Program-made: the position numbers and the translations under genes
Shown: positions 1 to 4,585 of the stretch, piece after piece
Layout: each line of letters starts with the position of its first letter
Numbering within the stretch: position 1 is the stretch's first letter
Notes under the pieces: model-generated
Told to the model about the DNA's origin: nothing
Databases searched by the model: none
Seen by the model: the letters and a program-made list of their open reading frames with translations, nothing else
Source of the DNA: Candidatus Pacearchaeota archaeon
Lineage (GTDB): Archaea; Nanobdellota; Nanobdellia; Pacearchaeales; GW2011-AR1
Reading direction: 5' to 3'
Length of the DNA: 6,339 nucleotides
NCBI GenBank assembly: GCA_016181905.1
Contig: JACOYM010000060.1
Location: 1 to 6,339 of the forward strand

Positions 1-1
1 C

Positions 2-2098
2 TATCTTGCCTCATTAGTTCAAAACATAATTCCAAACCCTGAAGTCAGTGGAAAGTTGTCAAGCGAGGGCGGAGGCGCTCAGGATGATAGTGGATGGACA
101 GGAGCGATTGGAGCGATTGGGACATTTGCATTGCTTGCGACGAAAGCATATAGTTTTTCTCTTAAAAGTTCTCTCATTCCAGTGAATGTTCATAATTTTA
201 TATTCGGAACAAAAACATTTGCCAGCACAAGTTGGTCATTTGCCAAAGCTGGCATTGCAGCAGCTGCCGCCTATTTCGCAGGGCAGATTATTGGAAAGCT
301 TTTTGGCTTGGACAGCAAAGAGACAAATCAATTATCATATGTAGGAGTTGCGACTGCGATTGGTTATAGTATTATGAAGTTTAATGGAATAATTCTAGAA
401 AAAGGTGCACTTAGTTTCAGTACAGCATTCTTCTGGGCCGTCGTCGTCATGATTGTTCTGGCTGTTATTGCCAAGCTTGCTGGATGCGGGGATACAAGAG
501 AGCATGCTGTTGAATTTACATGCAAGCCATGGCAGCAGCCTTCTGGAGGAGAGGATTGCAGCAAATGCAATGATGAGCTTTCTGCAGATGGATTGCATGA
601 ATGCTCTGAATACAGATGCGAGAGCCTGGGAGCAGCATGCAAGCTTAAAGACAATGCAGGAAATCCTGTATGCCTGTGGGAAAACCAAGGAGATGTCGCG
701 TCTCCTTTAATAACGCCATGGCAGGATGCACTGACAGAGGGATATAGCTATTCAAATACAGAAAGCTGTCCTTCTAATTGCGCCAATGAGATAAAATATG
801 ATGCTGCAAGTGATGGCTGTATTCCTTACAACACACCAATAAGCTTTGGCATAAAAACAGACGAGCCTGCATCATGCAAGATTGACAGCGAGGCAACAAG
901 CAGCTTTGATGATATGCAATCATCATTTTCAGGAGGGGCATACCTGCAGGAGCACAGCACAATACTTTCAACCCCAAGCTCGCAAAGCATTGCAGAGGAG
1001 ATGGCAAATGCCCTCGTTGTTGAAGAGGGAGAAGAGCCAGAGGAGGAAACCAGTGATATTGTTACAATACTTGACTTACTGGCGGGGCAGGAAAACCGAG
1101 TGTATATAAGATGCCAGGATTATAATGGAAACTATAACATACAGGAGCTTAGTTTTGATTTTTGCATAAGTGATGAGCCAGACAGGACAGCCCCATGGAT
1201 AATGAGAACAAATCCTGCAAGCGGCTCTGGAGTGGCTTATGGCTCAAGTGAAAAATATGCTGAATTGTTTTTGAACGAGCCTGCTGAATGCAGATGGAGC
1301 AATGTTGACATGGATTATGATATGATGGAGAATAATCTCAGCTGTGAGACATCTGTAACCTCTATGCAGCCAGATGGGACTTATAAATGCGCAGGTACTC
1401 TGTCAGGAATAACTGCAGGACAGGACAATCTTTTCTATTTCCGATGCAAAGACCATCCTTATTCGCTTAATGAGAGCGAGAGGAATGCAAACACACAAGG
1501 CTATGAATATGTCCTGAAAGGAACCTCTGCATTGAATATAACATCAACCTCGCCACAAGGAGTAATAACAACAGGCACAGAGCCTGATAGTATTGAGCTT
1601 TATGCAAAAACATCAGGAGGAATGGACAATGGAAATGCTGTATGCTCTTATACATACAGGGGTTTGCCTATTGATTTCTTTACAACAGGCGGGACAGAGC
1701 ACAAGCAGCAGCTTTCCCTTATGGGAGGAAATTATACATACAATATTTCGTGCAAGGATACAGCAGATAATACAGCAGAAACTAAGATAGGATTTAATAT
1801 CTCTGTTGATAAAACAGCTCCTGCTGTTGTGAGGGCGTATTATGATGCTGGGGTGCTGAAAATCATAACAAATGAGGATGCCACATGCAGATACTCGACA
1901 AACGCGACAATCAAATGCGGATTCAGCTTTGATGACAGCATAAATTCAACAGCCATGTCAGTATTGTATGGAAAAACGCATACAGCAAGCTGGGCAGCGG
2001 ACAGGGAGTATTATATAAAATGCAAGGATGTTTTTGGAAACAATCCTGGAAACAATGTGTGCAATATTGCCGCAAGGGCGATTGATTTGACGCCATAA
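2..2098 (+). CDS. C-terminal part of a giant envelope protein with hydrophobic segments, Cys cluster and Ig-like repeats (5' partial)
   Basis: The reading frame is open to the left edge of the window, so this is a 3' fragment of 698 visible residues. The TTG at 56 is an internal Leu codon, not a start. In order, with the first visible codon as residue 1, there are four hydrophobic segments at about 32-50, 81-102, 112-127 and 139-160. A Cys-rich stretch follows (about 162-230, with CxxC-type spacing such as DCSKC and EYRC). Residues about 285-680 are a beta-rich region of Ig-like repeats. Each repeat opens with a motif like EPAxC and closes with one like YxxRCKDxxGN. The protein probably sits in the membrane with the repeats outside, in a role such as adhesion or surface assembly; this is inferred from architecture only. 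The overall pattern resembles the C-terminal half of giant Cys-rich proteins I associate with DPANN archaea. It could be a paralogue of the gene starting at 4582. Function is unknown. Confidence 0.8.
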   Translation, partial: YLASLVQNIIPNPEVSGKLSSEGGGAQDDSGWTGAIGAIGTFALLATKAYSFSLKSSLIPVNVHNFIFGTKTFASTSWSFAKAGIAAAAAYFAGQIIGKLFGLDSKETNQLSYVGVATAIGYSIMKFNGIILEKGALSFSTAFFWAVVVMIVLAVIAKLAGCGDTREHAVEFTCKPWQQPSGGEDCSKCNDELSADGLHECSEYRCESLGAACKLKDNAGNPVCLWENQGDVASPLITPWQDALTEGYSYSNTESCPSNCANEIKYDAASDGCIPYNTPISFGIKTDEPASCKIDSEATSSFDDMQSSFSGGAYLQEHSTILSTPSSQSIAEEMANALVVEEGEEPEEETSDIVTILDLLAGQENRVYIRCQDYNGNYNIQELSFDFCISDEPDRTAPWIMRTNPASGSGVAYGSSEKYAELFLNEPAECRWSNVDMDYDMMENNLSCETSVTSMQPDGTYKCAGTLSGITAGQDNLFYFRCKDHPYSLNESERNANTQGYEYVLKGTSALNITSTSPQGVITTGTEPDSIELYAKTSGGMDNGNAVCSYTYRGLPIDFFTTGGTEHKQQLSLMGGNYTYNISCKDTADNTAETKIGFNISVDKTAPAVVRAYYDAGVLKIITNEDATCRYSTNATIKCGFSFDDSINSTAMSVLYGKTHTASWAADREYYIKCKDVFGNNPGNNVCNIAARAIDLTP
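858..2042 (+). repeat. Degenerate Ig-like repeat units within the first gene (protein level)
   Basis: Four related units can be read in the translation. Opening motifs are DEPASCK (about 860-880), NEPAECRW (about 1273-1296) and NEDATCRY (about 1870-1893). Closing motifs are YIRCQDYNGN (about 1105-1134), FRCKDHP (about 1438-1461), ISCKDTADN (about 1744-1770) and YIKCKDVFGN (about 2011-2042). The third unit (about 1570-1770) has a diverged opening with VCSYTY in place of EPAxC. The Cys in the opening strand and the Cys in the closing strand are probably a disulfide pair in each unit. Phrases such as DRTAPWIMRTNP and DKTAPAVVRAYY lie between units as linkers, as in bacterial and archaeal Ig-like surface proteins. 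The DNA itself is not a repeat; similarity is only at protein level. Confidence 0.7.
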
Positions 2099-2104
2099 AA
2101 ATAC

Positions 2105-2108
2105 TTTT
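2105..2108 (+). terminator. Possible T-run terminator of the first gene
   Basis: A short TTTT run lies just after the stop codon at 2096-2098. Archaeal transcription often ends at T-rich stretches without a hairpin. The run is short, no stem precedes it, and it could be chance in an AT-rich spacer. Confidence 0.2.
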
Positions 2109-2113
2109 AATCT

Positions 2114-2157
2114 GTTATGGGCACAAATAGAAAGATTTATAAATATGTGCCCATAAC
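2114..2157. promoter_or_regulatory. Perfect 12-bp inverted repeat flanking the TATA box (candidate operator)
   Basis: GTTATGGGCACA (2114-2125) and its exact reverse complement TGTGCCCATAAC (2146-2157) are separated by 20 bp that hold the BRE and TATA box. The GC-rich cores stand out in an AT-rich spacer. Bound regulator on both arms would bracket the site where TBP and TFB bind, so repression or looping is plausible. An RNA hairpin role is unlikely because the whole element lies upstream of the predicted transcript start. No regulator gene is adjacent, so the binding protein is unknown. Confidence 0.6.
2129..2144 (+). promoter_or_regulatory. Archaeal BRE/TATA promoter of the Fic gene
   Basis: A purine-rich BRE-like element (AGAAAGA, 2129-2135) is followed directly by TTTATAAAT (2136-2144). 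The ATG at 2165 begins 29 nt after the first T of the box, about 25 nt from its centre, which is where archaeal polymerase starts. The transcript is therefore predicted to begin at or next to the start codon, giving a leaderless mRNA. No Shine-Dalgarno sequence precedes 2165, in agreement. The same spacing recurs at the next promoter (3088). Confidence 0.75.
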
Positions 2158-2170
2158 CATAACTATGGTT
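2155..2170. promoter_or_regulatory. Palindrome spanning the predicted transcription start and Fic start codon
   Basis: AACCATA (2155-2161) and TATGGTT (2164-2170) form a perfect 7-bp inverted repeat with a 2-bp centre. It overlaps the right arm of the larger inverted repeat and includes the ATG at 2165. The heptamer CCATAAC occurs twice head to tail (2151-2157 and 2157-2163) and its reverse complement lies at 2114-2120. A multi-half-site regulator is therefore possible. The site could also be partly chance. Confidence 0.4.
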
Positions 2171-3082
2171 TATCATGAGATTAGAAAGCTGAAAGGGAAA
2201 TTATACAATTACCTAATTTATAATATTCGTGAAGGCAAAAAGTGGAAGAAAGCCAGCAGGTATATCGGAGAGGGCACTTTGCCAGAAGCAACAATAAAAA
2301 AAGAGATTGAGAAATTTAAGATTGAGCTGAAAAAAGCAGAATACCTTTCTAAAGAGCAGGTTTTAGAGATTGAAAATACCAGAAAAAAATTTGACAGCTA
2401 CCTGAGAAAATCTGGAAAGATTGGAATAGAAAAGTTTGACGAGTGGTTTTTTACAGAGCTAACTTATAATAGCAATGCCATAGAGGGAAACACGCTCTCT
2501 TTAGAAGACACCTCTCTTATTATCAATGAGAATATTGCCCCTAAAGGGGCGAGTTTAAGGGAGATTCATGAAGCAAAAAACCATAAAGAAGCAATTGAAT
2601 TTTTAAAAATATATAAAGGCGAACTAAATGAAAGGCTGATATTAAAAATTCATTCCTTCATCCTGAGAAACATTGCAGACAGCTTTGCAGGAAAATACAG
2701 AAGAACAGAGGTTAGAATAAGAGGGGCAGAGTTTAAGCCGCCTTATGCTGATGTGGTGCCGTTGCTGGTTACAGAGCTTATCAGATGGTATAAAGAAAAC
2801 AAAAAAAAGCTTCATCCTTTCGAGTTAGCAGCCATAGTCTCTGCTAAGCTGGTTACAATTCACCCATTTATTGATGGAAATGGCAGGGTTTCTCGCTTAG
2901 TTATGAATTTCTTGCTAAAGAAAGCAAAATATCCTGAAATAAACATTTATGTGAGGGAGCGGGGCAGGTATTTGGATTGCATAAAAGAGGCAAACCATGA
3001 GAATTACAAGCCTCTGGCGTTTTTTTTATTTGATACTCTTAAAAAGAATTATTCATTTTTGAGCGATAAAAGAGCAGTATAA
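2165..3082 (+). CDS. Fic-domain protein, probable AMPylase with N-terminal inhibitory motif
   Basis: Fic (PF02661-type) enzymes usually transfer AMP from ATP onto a hydroxyl side chain of a target protein. The protein has 305 residues from the chosen start. The signature HPFIDGNGRVSR (residues 233-244) is complete, with catalytic His233, Asp237 for metal and the Gly-Asn-Gly-Arg phosphate-binding loop. An inhibitory motif of the [S/T]xxxE[G/N] kind, SNAIEG (103-108, Glu107), lies upstream of the core. This marks a class II Fic protein that restrains itself. GKYRRTEVRI (176-185) and the FKPPYADV flap (190-197) fit the substrate-docking region. The N-terminal 60 or so residues are Lys-rich, probably helical, and unassigned. 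No signal peptide is seen, so it is cytoplasmic. The upstream in-frame ATG at 2117 is rejected because the TATA box would fall inside the coding region. No antitoxin gene is adjacent, consistent with built-in inhibition. Its target is unknown. Confidence 0.92.
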   Translation: MVYHEIRKLKGKLYNYLIYNIREGKKWKKASRYIGEGTLPEATIKKEIEKFKIELKKAEYLSKEQVLEIENTRKKFDSYLRKSGKIGIEKFDEWFFTELTYNSNAIEGNTLSLEDTSLIINENIAPKGASLREIHEAKNHKEAIEFLKIYKGELNERLILKIHSFILRNIADSFAGKYRRTEVRIRGAEFKPPYADVVPLLVTELIRWYKENKKKLHPFELAAIVSAKLVTIHPFIDGNGRVSRLVMNFLLKKAKYPEINIYVRERGRYLDCIKEANHENYKPLAFFLFDTLKKNYSFLSDKRAV

Positions 3083-3087
3083 CAAAA

Positions 3088-3096
3088 TTTATAAAC
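3088..3096 (+). promoter_or_regulatory. Archaeal TATA box of the pilin-like/lipoprotein/Cys-rich operon
   Basis: TTTATAAAC (3088-3096) is preceded by an A-rich BRE-like stretch (AACAAAA, 3081-3087) that overlaps the Fic stop codon. The first T lies exactly 29 nt before the ATG at 3117, the same spacing as at the Fic promoter. This predicts a leaderless transcript from 3117. AAAATT (3084-3089) and AATTTT (3097-3102) form a short AT-rich inverted repeat around the box, which may be chance. Confidence 0.7.
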
Positions 3097-3098
3097 AA

Positions 3099-3103
3099 TT
3101 TTT
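3099..3103 (+). terminator. Possible T5 terminator of the Fic transcript
   Basis: A TTTTT run sits 17 bp after the Fic stop codon. It may end the Fic transcript, but it overlaps the region between the next TATA box and its start site, so the call is weak. Confidence 0.25.
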
Positions 3104-3116
3104 ACATATGAAAGAT

Positions 3117-3911
3117 ATGCAGATAAAAGAGAAAAAGAGTGGAAAACTGAATAAGCGCTCGCAAATCACAATATTCATCATCATAGCAATTGTTATTATT
3201 GGTGTTTTGGCTGTTTTGCTGATTCCAAAGATAAAGATTGTTGCAACAAATCCAGAAGATGCTGATAAATATATAGGGGTGTGCGCTGAAAAGGCGATTA
3301 ATGAAATCAAGAAAACAATCAGCTTGCAGGGAGGGGGGATAGAGCCAGAGAACTATGTAATGTACCAAGGAAACAAGGTTGAGTATCTGTGCTATACAAA
3401 CAAGTATTACCAGAAGTGCGCCATGCAGAGGCCTCTTCTAAAAAATTATTTTGAAGACAGCATTGCCTCTTATGCAAAGGGCAAGGTTGAAAACTGCCTT
3501 GGCAAATACAAGGCAGACATGGAGAAAAGGGGTTATAGTGTTGTGACATCTGATGTTAATGTGGGTGTTGAGATTGTTCCAAAAAAGATTGATGTTTTGG
3601 TAAGCTCGCCTTTGACATTAACAAAAGAAAGCTCAAAGACATTTTCCAGTTTTTCAGCATCTGTTGATTCTGAAATGTACAATCTGATTATGGTTTCTTC
3701 AAGCATTTTAAACTGGGAAGCGCGATATGGAGATTCTGACCCTGTGGCATACATGGCTTATTATCCTGACTTAAAGGTGGAAAAGATGAAGAATTCTGAC
3801 GGAACAACAATCTACACATTAACGCAAAGGGAAACAAAGGAAAAGTTCATGTTTGCATCAAGAAGCATTGCATGGCCTGCTGGCTATGGTATTAAGGAGG
3901 TGCTGCTATGA
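3117..3911 (+). CDS. Pilin-like, membrane-anchored extracellular protein
   Basis: The protein has 264 residues from the chosen start. A basic N-terminus ending in LNKRSQITIF leads into one strong hydrophobic helix (about 17-36), then a soluble domain. The KRSQ sequence followed by the helix resembles archaeal class III (type IV pilin-like) signal sequences, which usually read K/R-G-Q and are cut before Gln. Here Ser replaces the usual Gly/Ala, so cutting is uncertain and a plain membrane anchor is possible. Four Cys (56, 92, 101, 127) may form two disulfides outside the cell. The C-terminal half alternates hydrophobic and polar residues, suggesting a beta-rich domain. I recall similar proteins beside large surface proteins in DPANN archaea but know no function. 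The in-frame ATG at 3108 would give 267 residues. ATG 3117 is preferred because it lies at the predicted transcription start. The stop overlaps the next start in ATGA. Confidence 0.8.
   Translation: MQIKEKKSGKLNKRSQITIFIIIAIVIIGVLAVLLIPKIKIVATNPEDADKYIGVCAEKAINEIKKTISLQGGGIEPENYVMYQGNKVEYLCYTNKYYQKCAMQRPLLKNYFEDSIASYAKGKVENCLGKYKADMEKRGYSVVTSDVNVGVEIVPKKIDVLVSSPLTLTKESSKTFSSFSASVDSEMYNLIMVSSSILNWEARYGDSDPVAYMAYYPDLKVEKMKNSDGTTIYTLTQRETKEKFMFASRSIAWPAGYGIKEVLL
3894..3902 (+). promoter_or_regulatory. Strong Shine-Dalgarno site for the lipoprotein gene
   Basis: AAGGAGGTG lies 5 nt upstream of the ATG at 3908 and inside the end of the preceding gene. It contrasts with the two predicted leaderless genes and supports the 3908 start. 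This is the usual archaeal split between leaderless first genes and Shine-Dalgarno-led internal genes. Confidence 0.8.
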
Positions 3912-4585
3912 AAAAGATAGGAAGGTTTAGCGGACTTTTAGGAATTGCGCTTGGGACAAGCATTTTAAGCGGGTGCGAGACAACAGACAGCAACCTGTCT
4001 GGCTGGGATGCCCTAAATATCTTTGCAATGAGCAAACCTGGCTCAACACTTTCTCAGCAAGAAGCTGCTGCAGGATTATCATCCATCGCAGGCACGATGG
4101 CACAGAGAGAGCATGAGATGAATGTGGCAAGAGAGGGCAGAAGCCAGGTAAATCAGGAGAATAATGTATATTCTGGACAGAATAGCCAGCCTTACCAACA
4201 GGCACAGCCCAAAACAATAGTTAATTTTATGGTTTATAATTACTGGTTTGACAGAAATGGTGATGGAAAGATAGACATCCCAGACGAATATATAGGCATA
4301 GAAAAGCAATCATTCCACAAAAATGAAAAGATAGAACTAGCCGCGCATCTTCAAACATCTGGCATTAAAGGAAAAGAGTTAGACACTAAAATATACAGCC
4401 CGAAAGGAGAGGAGATTGTTAATACTAGAGATATAATAGATTATGACTTTATTTCATATAGGATGGGAGAAAAAGGCGATTTAATGTCCTATCTTGTGAA
4501 CAGAGGGGGAATCGGGATATATAATGTGAAATGGTATATTGATGGCAATCTTGCCAGCAATATTAAATTTAAAATCACAGAATGA
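3908..4585 (+). CDS. Lipoprotein with dockerin/EF-hand-like calcium loop and beta-rich C-terminal domain
   Basis: The protein has 225 residues. A short basic N-terminus (MKKIGR) and hydrophobic segment end in the lipobox LSGC (20-23). Cys23 is the only cysteine in the whole protein, which strengthens the view that it is lipidated and holds the protein on the outer face of the membrane. Residues about 45-102 are Gln/Ser/Ala-rich and look like a flexible linker. FDRNGDGKIDIPDEY (114-128) is a DxNxDGxI(D) calcium-binding loop like those in dockerin and EF-hand proteins, with Asp at loop position 12. The remainder (about 130-225) is predicted to be a beta-sandwich. It ends in a GIYNVKWYIDG-type motif common in Ig-like or C2-like extracellular modules. 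It overlaps both neighbours by ATGA and is surely cotranscribed with them. A partner or adaptor role for the Cys-rich surface protein is inferred. No exact family is recognised. Confidence 0.8.
   Translation: MKKIGRFSGLLGIALGTSILSGCETTDSNLSGWDALNIFAMSKPGSTLSQQEAAAGLSSIAGTMAQREHEMNVAREGRSQVNQENNVYSGQNSQPYQQAQPKTIVNFMVYNYWFDRNGDGKIDIPDEYIGIEKQSFHKNEKIELAAHLQTSGIKGKELDTKIYSPKGEEIVNTRDIIDYDFISYRMGEKGDLMSYLVNRGGIGIYNVKWYIDGNLASNIKFKITE

Noticed and set aside
56..58. TTG as a start codon for the first gene
   Set aside because: The same frame is open back to position 2 with coherent protein sequence and no Shine-Dalgarno, so the gene begins before the window.
101..118. Tandem GGAGCGATT repeat
   Set aside because: Only two 9-bp in-frame copies encoding Gly-Ala-Ile in a membrane helix; ordinary low-complexity coding sequence.
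364..1007. Minus-strand and alternate-frame open frames over the first gene
   Set aside because: They overlap a strongly supported gene, lack start signals and have low-complexity Cys/Leu/Ser-rich composition typical of shadow frames.
2117..2164. ATG 2117 as the Fic start
   Set aside because: It would put the TATA box and inverted repeat inside the coding region; ATG 2165 has the expected leaderless spacing.
2165..3082. Fic protein as the toxin of a classical toxin-antitoxin pair
   Set aside because: No small antitoxin gene lies on either side, and the inhibitory motif is within the same protein.
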